From contig NZ_JAUSYQ010000002.1 in NCBI RefSeq assembly GCF_030816965.1, forward strand, positions 5,880,001 to 5,944,000: 64,000 nt of DNA, given 5' to 3'. The position numbers and the translations under genes were made by a program. The notes under the pieces were generated by a model. It was not told the DNA's origin and did no database searches. It saw nothing but the letters and a program-made list of their open reading frames with translations. Shown here in pieces: positions 11,424-18,968 of this stretch (position 1 is the first letter of the stretch; each line of letters starts with the position of its first letter). Source of the DNA: Streptomyces canus (GTDB lineage: Bacteria > Actinomycetota > Actinomycetes > Streptomycetales > Streptomycetaceae).

Positions 11424-12635
11424 CTAGTTGGTGTTCTCGCCGTCGATTCCCAGGCCGGGCAGGAGGCCCGGGAGGAGGGGCGGGAGGGTGACGTCCGGGT
11501 CGGAGGACGGGGCGGGGGAGGTCGGGGTGGCGGTGCCGGTGGCGTTCGGCGGGTCGAGGAGGCCGCCGGTGTTGCCGCCGAGCAGGCCGTCGTCCTCGCC
11601 GGCGGACGTGGCCGACTTGCTGGGGCTGCTGCCGCCGCTGTGCTCGGAGGAGCCGCCGGTGCCAGGGGCCGTGGACCGGCCGGAACCGGTCGAGGTGTCC
11701 GAGGACGCCGCCCCGGAGTGCTGCCGCTGTCCCGAGCCACCGCTCCGGGCGGGGGGTTCGGGCAGGAGGGACTGCAGCGGGGCGACCTCTTCGTCTATGG
11801 CGTCGAAGACCGAGGACACCTGGTTGCTGACGTCACCGAGCTGCACGGGCAGCCGCTCGCGGAGCGCGCCCCAGGCCTCGCGGTGCGAGCGCGAGAAGCT
11901 GGAGAGGGCCTGGATGGGGCCCAGGGAGTTCGGGTCGCGGTCGTACGCCTCGTGCAGCAGGCGGTGGCCTTCGGCGGCGTCGTGCTGCACGCCGGACAGG
12001 GCGCGGCGGATCTCGCTCAGGGACTCGTGGTCGAGGTGACCGTCCCGGCCGCGCTCCATCAGGCGGCGGGCCTCGCTCAGCCGGGTGGAGGCCTGGTCGA
12101 GGTAGGCGACACCGCGCTCGTCGTCGCCCTCGGACAGGTAGCTGAGCTTGAAGTCCTCGATGCCGCGCTTGAGGCCGTACAGCGAGTCCCCGGGCAGCGC
12201 GTCCGAGCTGGCCGCGGCCACTCCGCCGAAGGCTCCGGCGGCGACTCCGACGCTCAGGCCGCCCGCGGCCAGGCTCTTGCTGAGCCGGGAACGCGGTCGC
12301 AGTTTCCCGAGCGGGCTCGCCCGGTGGGCGGCTCCCGCCCGATGGGAGCGCTGCTCGGGCACCGCGGGTTCCACCCCGTCGCCCTCCAGCAGCATGGCCT
12401 CCATCGCGGCCACGAGCTGGGCTCGCTGGACGACCTTGACCTCAGGGTCCAGCTCAGGCCTGGGCAGCTCGCCAAGACACTCCGCGAGGGTCAACAGGCG
12501 GTCCTGCCCGGTGTGTTCCCCAGCGGCCGGCTGGTGTCCTTCGGACTGCTCGGCCGCCGGGTCCCGGTCGGACTGCTCCTCCAGGGCCTGGGCGAAGGCG
12601 TTCGCCCGCCGGTGCGCCGATACGTTCGCGATCAC
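11424..12635 (-). CDS. rsbN: anti-sigma factor RsbN (DUF5667 protein)
   Basis: A 403-residue single-pass membrane protein just downstream of bldN; by position and architecture it is RsbN, the membrane anti-sigma factor of sigma-BldN. The N-terminal cytoplasmic part (about 1-118) carries the sigma-binding region. One hydrophobic segment lies at about 119-143. A helical DUF5667 domain follows (about 145-290), then a long Ser/Thr/Pro/Gly-rich extracellular tail. The start is GTG 12635 (V-IANVSAHRR), with GAGGAGG 8 nt upstream; the GTG at 12644 would place that site inside the gene. It holds BldN at the membrane until release. Confidence 0.9.
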   Translation of the reverse strand: MIANVSAHRRANAFAQALEEQSDRDPAAEQSEGHQPAAGEHTGQDRLLTLAECLGELPRPELDPEVKVVQRAQLVAAMEAMLLEGDGVEPAVPEQRSHRAGAAHRASPLGKLRPRSRLSKSLAAGGLSVGVAAGAFGGVAAASSDALPGDSLYGLKRGIEDFKLSYLSEGDDERGVAYLDQASTRLSEARRLMERGRDGHLDHESLSEIRRALSGVQHDAAEGHRLLHEAYDRDPNSLGPIQALSSFSRSHREAWGALRERLPVQLGDVSNQVSSVFDAIDEEVAPLQSLLPEPPARSGGSGQRQHSGAASSDTSTGSGRSTAPGTGGSSEHSGGSSPSKSATSAGEDDGLLGGNTGGLLDPPNATGTATPTSPAPSSDPDVTLPPLLPGLLPGLGIDGENTN

Positions 12636-12868
12636 TGGCGGCACCTCCTCTCGTCATGACGGTCGACTCCCCAGGGGGTCCTGAGGGTTGCACACCCTGA
12701 CCACAAGCACACGATCGAGTGATCGAAGTCGGCCAAGGAGTGACCACAGGGAGCCTGCATCCCGCACAACGAGCGGCGTGGCACTTGGGTTACGGACGGC
12801 GGATGATCGGATCGGGAAGGCAACGGACTTTCACCGAGCGCGAGTTGGCGGTTACCAGGCGTGCGCTC

Positions 12869-13642
12869 TCAGCGGGCGTCGTCCGGGAGGAGACGGGCCA
12901 GGGTGCGCACGGCCCGGTACTGGAGCGTCTTGATGGCGCCCTCGTTCTTGCCCATCACCCGAGCGGTCTCGGCGACGGAGAGTCCCTGGAGGAAACGGAG
13001 GGTCACGCACTCCTGCTGCTGCGGGTTGAGCCGGCGGACGGCGTCCAGCAGCGCGGCGTTGGAGAGCGACTCCAGGACGGAGTCCTCGGGCGAGCGCTCG
13101 ACCTCGTTGGCGTCGAGCATCTCGCCGGTGGTGACCTCGAGACGGAACCGGCTCGACTTGAAGTGGTCGGCGACGAGGTTGCGCGCGATGGTGACGAGCC
13201 AGGCGCCGAAGTCGCGGCCCTGCCAGGTGAATGTGCCGATCCTTCTGAGCGCGCGCAGGAATGTCTCGCTCGTCAGGTCCTCGGCGGTGGCCTTACCTCC
13301 TACCCGGTAATAGATGTACCGGTACACCGTGTCGCTGTACTGGTCGTACAGGCGGCCGAAGGCGTCGGCCTCGCCGGCCTGGGCGCGTTCGACCAGGTCC
13401 ATCATGCGGGCGCTGTCGCTGTCCGCGGCCGGACGGCGGGCGGGGGCGGCGCCGGTCGAGCGCCCTCGTCTGCCGACGGCCGCGGAACCGTCGGCCAGTG
13501 CGTAGCACGGGCCGATCGGTGCCGCGGCTGCGGCGAGGGCGGGGACGGCGTACGCGGTGGGGACGAAGCCGCGCAACAGGTCGTGGACCGTTGCGCGCAG
13601 CGTAGCCAGGCCCGAGGCGTCAACCCCGACGTGTGGGTACAC
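12869..13642 (-). CDS. bldN: developmental ECF sigma factor BldN (pro-sigma form)
   Basis: A 257-residue ECF-type RNA polymerase sigma factor that controls aerial hypha, chaplin and rodlin genes. Region 2 starts near residue 80 (MMDLVERAQAGEADAFGRLY); region 4 contains the HTH (GLSVAETARVMGKNEGAIK). The first ~80-86 residues are a non-sigma N-terminal extension with a hydrophobic stretch (FVPTAYAVPALAAAAA), matching the known BldN pro-sequence that is removed by proteolysis. GTG 13642 (V-YPHVGVD) is chosen because GGGAG lies just upstream; the frame reaches 13780. rsbN follows 233 bp downstream on the same strand. Confidence 0.93.
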   Translation of the reverse strand: MYPHVGVDASGLATLRATVHDLLRGFVPTAYAVPALAAAAAPIGPCYALADGSAAVGRRGRSTGAAPARRPAADSDSARMMDLVERAQAGEADAFGRLYDQYSDTVYRYIYYRVGGKATAEDLTSETFLRALRRIGTFTWQGRDFGAWLVTIARNLVADHFKSSRFRLEVTTGEMLDANEVERSPEDSVLESLSNAALLDAVRRLNPQQQECVTLRFLQGLSVAETARVMGKNEGAIKTLQYRAVRTLARLLPDDAR

Positions 13643-13957
13643 GGGACTCCCAGAGGCAGAGCTTCCATCACGTGCAGTACCGGACCGTTCACCCGTCGTA
13701 GCGACGGAAGGGGTACCGGATTGCGTCTGAGGAGAATAACGCTTAGTGCAGGCTCTGCTACACCCAGTTGCTCTATTCATCGATTACGTCGCTTCTGTAA
13801 CCGAGTGGGAGCAATTCAAGTGCCGGGGAGTGACCGGTTGTTGATCGAAAGCGGTCGTGTTCTGCCAGGGAACGGGGCGTGTTGTGGCCGTGTGCAGCCA
13901 ATGTGCCTGCACACGGGGTTACGCCCGTAAAACCCGGGGATTGGTGTGTTCGCCCGG
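13643..13957 (-). promoter_or_regulatory. bldN upstream region
   Basis: A 315-bp gap between a HAD-IB gene and bldN, both on the minus strand. It should hold the bldN promoter. A weak match to the BldD box lies at 13737-13749 (TAACGCTTAGTGC, two mismatches at consensus positions). A perfect inverted repeat next to the HAD gene is listed separately. The open frame across part of it has no ribosome site and is not called. Confidence 0.45.
13888..13916 (-). terminator. inverted repeat after HAD-IB gene
   Basis: CCGTGTGCAG (13888-13897) and CTGCACACGG (13907-13916) form a perfect 10-bp stem with a 9-nt loop. It lies 42 bp past the HAD-IB stop codon, so it is probably a factor-independent terminator lacking a T-run. 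An operator role upstream of bldN is the alternative. Confidence 0.6.
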
Positions 13958-14884
13958 CTACCGGCGGCGTTTGTGCAAGGCGATCGCCGCCGCCGTACCG
14001 CCTGCCACCGCTCCCACGCCGGCCGCCGCCGGGATGCCGACCTTCGCCGCCTTGCGGCCTGTGCGGTAGTCGCGCAGGCGCCAGTCCAGTTGACGGGCGT
14101 GCTTGCGGAGCTTGGCGTCCGGGTTGATCGCGTAGGGGTGACCGACCAGCGAGAGCATCGGGATGTCGTTGTGGCTGTCGCTGTACGCCGCGCAGCGCGA
14201 CAGGTCGAGGCCCTCCGCCGCCGCCAGGGCCCGGACGGCCTCCGCCTTCGCGGGGCCGTGGAGAGGTTCGCCCACGAGCTTGCCCGTGTAGACCCCGTCC
14301 ACCGACTCCGCCACGGTGCCCAGGGCGCCGGTGAGGCCGAGGCGGCGGGCGATCACCTGGGCGATCTCCACCGGGGCGGCTGTGACCAGCCACACCTTCT
14401 GGCCCGCGTCCAGGTGCGCCTGCGCAAGCGCGCGTGTGCCCGGCCAGATGCGCTCGGCCATGTACTCGTCGTAGATCTCCTCGCCGATCGACTGGAGCTC
14501 GGCGACGCGGTGGCCCTTGACGATCGACAGCGCGGAGTCCCGGGCCTCCTGCATGTGCTCCGGGTCCTCGACGCCGGCCAGCCGGAACCACGCCTGCTGC
14601 CAGGCGAACTTCGCGAGCTCACGGGTCTCGAAGAACTTCCGTTTGTACAGGCCACGGCCGAAGTGGAAGAGGGCGGCGCCCTGCATCACCGTGTTGTCCA
14701 GGTCGAAGAAGGCGGCGGCCTTGTCGTCGCCCAGGACCGGGAACTGGGACTCCGGTTCCGTACCAGGGGTCTCCTCGACCTCCTGGGAGGACTTGCGCGC
14801 AGCCTCCGCCGAGGCCTCGCCTGCCAACACGCTCCGCGCCGTGGCGGAGCGCCTACGGGGAGTGAGCCATCCGAGAGCGGCCAT
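13958..14884 (-). CDS. HAD-IB family hydrolase (SerB-like phosphatase)
   Basis: A 308-residue HAD subfamily IB phosphatase. Motif I is FFDLDNTV at about residues 59-66, motif II is WLVTAAP, the lysine is in HGPAKAEAV and motif IV is YSDSHNDIPML. After the catalytic domain come a basic segment and a C-terminal glycine/alanine hydrophobic helix (GIPAAAGVGAVAGGTAAAIA) ending in HKRRR, which suggests membrane association. The N-terminal ~50 residues are low-complexity. It lies upstream of bldN on the same strand and diverges from the glutaredoxin-like gene. The substrate is unknown. Confidence 0.85.
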   Translation of the reverse strand: MAALGWLTPRRRSATARSVLAGEASAEAARKSSQEVEETPGTEPESQFPVLGDDKAAAFFDLDNTVMQGAALFHFGRGLYKRKFFETRELAKFAWQQAWFRLAGVEDPEHMQEARDSALSIVKGHRVAELQSIGEEIYDEYMAERIWPGTRALAQAHLDAGQKVWLVTAAPVEIAQVIARRLGLTGALGTVAESVDGVYTGKLVGEPLHGPAKAEAVRALAAAEGLDLSRCAAYSDSHNDIPMLSLVGHPYAINPDAKLRKHARQLDWRLRDYRTGRKAAKVGIPAAAGVGAVAGGTAAAIALHKRRR

Positions 14885-15009
14885 GGCGTGAGCATAGCCA
14901 GTCTGTCAGGCGGTTCCGGAGTCGAGAGGTTTGAAGGGTGTGAACTCTCCGCGACTGTGCCGTTAAGCAGCGGTCCCGGCCGAGCGCGCCACGCGGGAGA
15001 ATGGCTTGC

Positions 15010-15288
15010 ATGAGTCTCATCTTCCGCCGAAAGCAGGCCAGGGCCCCCGAGGACCGGCTCGTCACCCTGATCCGCAAGCCCGGTTGCCATCTGTGTGATG
15101 ACGCACAGCTGGTGATCGAGAAGGTGTGTGGAGATCTCGGGGTTCCCTGGGAGTACCAGGACATCGACCAGGATCCTCGACTGCACGCTCAGTACTGGGA
15201 ACAGATCCCCGTCGTACTCGTCGACGGTGAGCAGCACACCTTCTGGCGGGTGAACGAAGATCGCCTCCGCAAGGCCCTGACCGACTAG
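15010..15288 (+). CDS. glutaredoxin-family thiol protein
   Basis: A 92-residue thioredoxin-fold protein with a CxxC motif (KPGCHLCDDA) at about residues 26-29 and a cis-proline loop (IPVVLVDGE). It is the small DUF836/glutaredoxin-like protein found next to rex in Streptomyces and is expected to act in thiol-disulfide exchange. ATG 15010 (MSLIFRRK) is preferred to the ATG at 15001, because CGGGAG lies at proper distance only for the former. It precedes rex by 235 bp. Confidence 0.85.
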   Translation: MSLIFRRKQARAPEDRLVTLIRKPGCHLCDDAQLVIEKVCGDLGVPWEYQDIDQDPRLHAQYWEQIPVVLVDGEQHTFWRVNEDRLRKALTD

Positions 15289-15428
15289 TCCAACTCGTCC
15301 AGCCGGTCGCTTAGGATCGATGGTGACCTGGTCTTGGGGGCGGGATTGATGAGGGAAGTGTGCGGTTTTGCCTCCGAGAGAGAAGCGCGTGACCCCCGTC
15401 ACGTTGGCCGGGCAAATCGGACACCATC

Positions 15429-15458
15429 TTTGTGCACGCGTTCACAAAGACATAGCCT
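15429..15458 (+). promoter_or_regulatory. rex promoter with embedded Rex operator (ROP)
   Basis: TTGTGCACGCGTTCACAA at 15430-15447 is a near-perfect Rex operator; one base breaks the symmetry, and the outer arms extend it to a 22-bp palindrome (15428-15449). It sits between a TTTGTG -35-like hexamer (15429-15434) and TAGCCT (15453-15458, spacer 18), so Rex binding would block RNA polymerase. The site lies 66 bp before the rex start. It fits known autoregulation of rex-hemACD by the NADH/NAD+ ratio. Confidence 0.9.
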
Positions 15459-15523
15459 GCATTCGACGGGGCGGTCTGGGGACGCATGACCGCCTACAGC
15501 CCCGCTCTACCCGCAGGAGCACC

Positions 15524-16291
15524 GTGGCAACTGGCCGAACTCACCGACCGGCGACCCGTAGCCGAGGGATTCCCGAGGCCACCGTCGCCAGGCTTCCGCT
15601 GTATCTACGAGCCCTGACCGCGCTGTCGGAGCGCTCGGTACCCACGGTCTCCTCCGAGGAGCTCGCGGCCGCAGCGGGGGTCAATTCCGCGAAGCTGCGC
15701 AAGGACTTCTCCTACCTGGGTTCTTACGGAACGCGCGGTGTCGGCTACGACGTCGAGTATCTCGTCTACCAGATCTCCCGCGAACTCGGCCTGACCCAGG
15801 ACTGGCCGGTTGTGATCGTCGGTATCGGTAATCTCGGCGCCGCTCTGGCCAACTACGGCGGCTTCGCGTCCCGTGGATTCCGTGTCGCGGCGCTGATCGA
15901 CGCCGATCCGGCGATGGCCGGCAAGCCCGTCGCGGGCATTCCGGTGCAGCACTCGGACGACCTGGAAAAGATCATCGAGGACAACGGCGTGTCCATCGGT
16001 GTCATCGCCACCCCCGCCGGTGCCGCTCAGCCGGTCTGCGACCGGCTCGTGGCCGCCGGGGTCACCTCCATCCTGAACTTCGCGCCGACCGTGCTGTCCG
16101 TGCCGGACGGCGTCGACGTGCGCAAGGTCGACCTCTCCATCGAGTTGCAGATCCTTGCCTTCCACGAGCAGCGCAAGGCCGGTGAGGAGGCCGCCGCCGC
16201 CGCTGACGGCGCCGGTCCGGTCATCACCGGCCGCAGCCACTCCGCCGACAAAGGGCCCGACGGGGACGTACCCGCCGTGATGCCGGCATGA
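15524..16291 (+). CDS. rex: redox-sensing transcriptional repressor Rex
   Basis: A 255-residue NADH-responsive repressor. The N-terminal winged helix (about 1-85) includes SSEELAAAAGVNSAKLRKD and FSYLGSYGTRGVGYDV. A Rossmann domain follows, with VVIVGIGNLGAAL as the glycine loop, and a C-terminal domain-swapped helix (LSIELQILAFHEQRK). GTG 15524 has AGGAG 5 nt upstream; the longer frame upstream contains the promoter. It is the first gene of rex-hemA-hemC-hemD, and its stop overlaps the hemA start as ATGA. Confidence 0.97.
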   Translation: MATGRTHRPATRSRGIPEATVARLPLYLRALTALSERSVPTVSSEELAAAAGVNSAKLRKDFSYLGSYGTRGVGYDVEYLVYQISRELGLTQDWPVVIVGIGNLGAALANYGGFASRGFRVAALIDADPAMAGKPVAGIPVQHSDDLEKIIEDNGVSIGVIATPAGAAQPVCDRLVAAGVTSILNFAPTVLSVPDGVDVRKVDLSIELQILAFHEQRKAGEEAAAAADGAGPVITGRSHSADKGPDGDVPAVMPA

Positions 16292-18012
16292 GTCTCCTCG
16301 TCGTCGGACTGAGCCACCGCAGCGCGCCGGTCAGCGTGCTGGAGCGGGCGGCTCTCCCTGCCGATGCGCAGGTGAAGCTGCTCCAGGACACGGTTGCCGC
16401 CGACCCGGCCACGGAGGCCGCGGTGCTGGCCACCTGCAACCGGATAGAGCTGTACGCCGACGTGGACAAGTTCCACGCCGGGGTGGCCGAGCTGTCCACG
16501 CTGCTCGCGCAGCACAGTGGCGTGGGGCTCGACGAGCTCACTCCCTACCTCTACGTGCACTACGAGGACCGGGCCGTTCACCACCTCTTCTCCGTGGCCT
16601 GTGGGCTGGACTCCATGGTTGTCGGGGAGGGGCAGATCCTCGGGCAGATCAAGGACTCGCTGGCGCGGGCGCAGGAGCTGCACACGGCCGGACGGCTGCT
16701 CAACGACCTGTTCCAGCAGGCGCTGCGGGTCGGGAAGCGGGCGCACTCCGAGACGGGGATCGATCGGGCGGGGCAGTCGCTGGTCACGTTCGGGCTGGAG
16801 CAGCTTGCTCTCGGTGCGGAGGTGTCGGACTGGGCTCGGGGGAAGAAGGCACTGGTCATCGGGGCCGGATCGATGTCCTCGCTGGCCGCGGCGACACTGG
16901 CCCGGGTCGGGGTCACGGAGATCGTCGTCGCCAACCGGACGGCTGACCGGGCCGAGCGGCTCGCGGAGATCCTCAACGAAGGTGGGGACGTGTCCGCCCG
17001 CGCGGTACCGATGGATTCGGTGTCGGACGAGCTGACACGTGCAGATGTTGTGGTGTCCTGTACGGGCGCCACCGGGCTCGTACTCCGTGCCGAGGCCGTT
17101 GCCGCTGCGCGGGGGTCGGTCGCGCAGCTCGGCGCTGACGAGGTGCCGCCCTTCCGCGGGTCGGGAGCCGCCCAGGCGGCACGACTGCGCGCAGGCTCCG
17201 CGACTGACGAGAACTGCCCGCTCGACCTGGCCCCCATACAGGCCACCCCACAGGCCACTTCCGGTTTCTCCGTGCTCGGTGAAGCCGCTGTCGCCGGGAT
17301 GGCCGCCTCCGAGCTGGAGCAGCACGCCGCGTGGGTGGACAACGCGCCGCGGCCGCAGAGCTCCGGTCCGGCCGTGACCGTGCTCGATCCCGCCGAGGAA
17401 GCCGACGCCATCGCGGCGCTCGCGGCCACCGCCGCCGTCATCGGGCGGGTGCCCGAGCGGCGCAGGCCCGAGCCCGTCGCCGAGATTCCGCGGCCCACCC
17501 CCTCGCTCTTCCTGCTCGACCTCGCCATGCCCCGGGACATCGACGCCGCCGTGCACCGGCTGGGCGGGGTGCGGCTCGTCGACATCGAGTCGCTCGCCGA
17601 GGCTTCGGCGGACGCTCCCATGGCGGCCGACGTCGACCAGGTCCGTCGTATCGTGGCCGACGAGGTCGCCGCCTTCGGGGCCGCGCTCAGGGCCGCGCAC
17701 ATCACGCCGACCGTCGTCGCGCTGCGGTCCATGGCCGCCGATGTCGTCGCCGGTGAGATCGCCCGGCTCGACGGGCGGCTGCCGGGGCTGGACGACAAGC
17801 AGCGCGGGGAGATCACGCAGACCGTGCGGCGCGTGGTCGACAAGCTGCTGCACGCGCCGACCGTACGGGTCAAACAACTCGCGGCTGAGCCCGGCGGTGC
17901 CGGGTACGCGGACGCGTTGCGGACTCTGTTCGACCTCGACCCCGAGACGGTGGCCGCCGTCTCCCGCGCCGAGGACCGCACCACCGATGAGAAAGACCGA
18001 GGCTCGTCATGA
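16288..18012 (+). CDS. hemA: glutamyl-tRNA reductase HemA
   Basis: First enzyme of C5-pathway tetrapyrrole synthesis: it reduces glutamyl-tRNA(Glu) to glutamate-1-semialdehyde with NADPH. The catalytic Cys50 is in ATCNRIELY and the NADP loop reads VIGAGSMSSLAA. At 574 residues it is about 150 longer than the E. coli enzyme. The extra length is a large Ala/Pro/Glu-rich insert between the VVSCTGA strand and the conserved DLAMPRDID motif (about residues 270-405). The C-terminal dimerisation helices are intact. ATG overlaps the rex stop by 4 nt, so it is translationally coupled. Confidence 0.97.
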   Translation: MSLLVVGLSHRSAPVSVLERAALPADAQVKLLQDTVAADPATEAAVLATCNRIELYADVDKFHAGVAELSTLLAQHSGVGLDELTPYLYVHYEDRAVHHLFSVACGLDSMVVGEGQILGQIKDSLARAQELHTAGRLLNDLFQQALRVGKRAHSETGIDRAGQSLVTFGLEQLALGAEVSDWARGKKALVIGAGSMSSLAAATLARVGVTEIVVANRTADRAERLAEILNEGGDVSARAVPMDSVSDELTRADVVVSCTGATGLVLRAEAVAAARGSVAQLGADEVPPFRGSGAAQAARLRAGSATDENCPLDLAPIQATPQATSGFSVLGEAAVAGMAASELEQHAAWVDNAPRPQSSGPAVTVLDPAEEADAIAALAATAAVIGRVPERRRPEPVAEIPRPTPSLFLLDLAMPRDIDAAVHRLGGVRLVDIESLAEASADAPMAADVDQVRRIVADEVAAFGAALRAAHITPTVVALRSMAADVVAGEIARLDGRLPGLDDKQRGEITQTVRRVVDKLLHAPTVRVKQLAAEPGGAGYADALRTLFDLDPETVAAVSRAEDRTTDEKDRGSS

Positions 18013-18968
18013 GTACCAAGGCGCTACGGCTCGGGACCAGGCGGAGCAAACTCGCCATGGCCCAGTCGCGGCAGGTGGCGGACGCCGTGAGCCAGGTGAC
18101 CGGGCGACCCGTCGAGCTCGTGGAGATCACCACGTACGGCGATGTGTCCAAGGAGGCGCTCGCGCAGATCGGCGGCACCGGCGTCTTCGTGACCGCGCTG
18201 CGCGAAGCCCTGCTCACGGGCGAGGTCGACTTCGCGGTGCACTCGCTCAAGGATCTGCCGACCGCGCAGCCGGACGAGCTGGCGCTGGCGGCGATACCCG
18301 AGCGCGAGGACCCGCGGGACGTCATCGTCGCCCGGGACGCCCTCAAATTCACCGACCTGCCCCGAGGTGCCCGCATCGGTACCGGTTCGCCCCGGCGTGC
18401 AGCGCAGCTGAACGCGTACGCCCGCGCGCACGGACTTGATATCGAGACGGTTGCGATCCGGGGGAACATCGATACCCGGGTGCGGTTCGTGCGCGATGGT
18501 GGGCTGGATGCGGTGGTGCTGGCCGCGGCAGGGCTCAGCCGCATCGGCCGTATCGACGAAGTGACCGATTTCCTCTCGGTCGACACAGTTTTGCCCGCTC
18601 CCGGCCAGGGAGCACTCGCGATCGAATGCACCGCGGACAACGCGGACCTGATCGCAGCGCTCGGCGAGCTCGACGACCCGTTCACGCGGGTCGCCGTGAC
18701 CGCCGAACGGTCACTGCTCGCCGCCCTGGAGGCCGGCTGCTCCGCCCCTGTGGGCGCGCTGGCCGACCTGCTGGCCGACGGGCAGATTGTCAAGGAAATG
18801 CGCCTGCGGGGCGTCGTCGGCACGACCGACGGCTCTCGCACGGTGCAGTTGTCCACCACCGGTCCCGTGCCCGAGACGTACGACCAAGCAATGGCGCTCG
18901 GCCGTGAACTCGCGGCCGAGATGCTTGCCCAGGGCGCGGCCGGTCTGATGGGGGAGCGAGCACAGTGA
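18009..18968 (+). CDS. hemC: porphobilinogen deaminase HemC
   Basis: A 319-residue hydroxymethylbilane synthase joining four porphobilinogens. Seen: RRSKLAMAQ near the N-terminus, the substrate-binding VHSLKDLPT and GSPRRAAQL segments, the active-site DGLDAVVLAAAG region, and the cofactor Cys in LEAGCSAPVG (about residue 241). ATG overlaps the hemA stop (ATGA). The family length is normal. It supplies hydroxymethylbilane to the HemD domain of the next gene. Confidence 0.97.
   Translation: MSTKALRLGTRRSKLAMAQSRQVADAVSQVTGRPVELVEITTYGDVSKEALAQIGGTGVFVTALREALLTGEVDFAVHSLKDLPTAQPDELALAAIPEREDPRDVIVARDALKFTDLPRGARIGTGSPRRAAQLNAYARAHGLDIETVAIRGNIDTRVRFVRDGGLDAVVLAAAGLSRIGRIDEVTDFLSVDTVLPAPGQGALAIECTADNADLIAALGELDDPFTRVAVTAERSLLAALEAGCSAPVGALADLLADGQIVKEMRLRGVVGTTDGSRTVQLSTTGPVPETYDQAMALGRELAAEMLAQGAAGLMGERAQ

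Noticed and set aside
16027..17877. 616-codon minus-strand frame
   Set aside because: Antisense shadow of rex and hemA; no motif.
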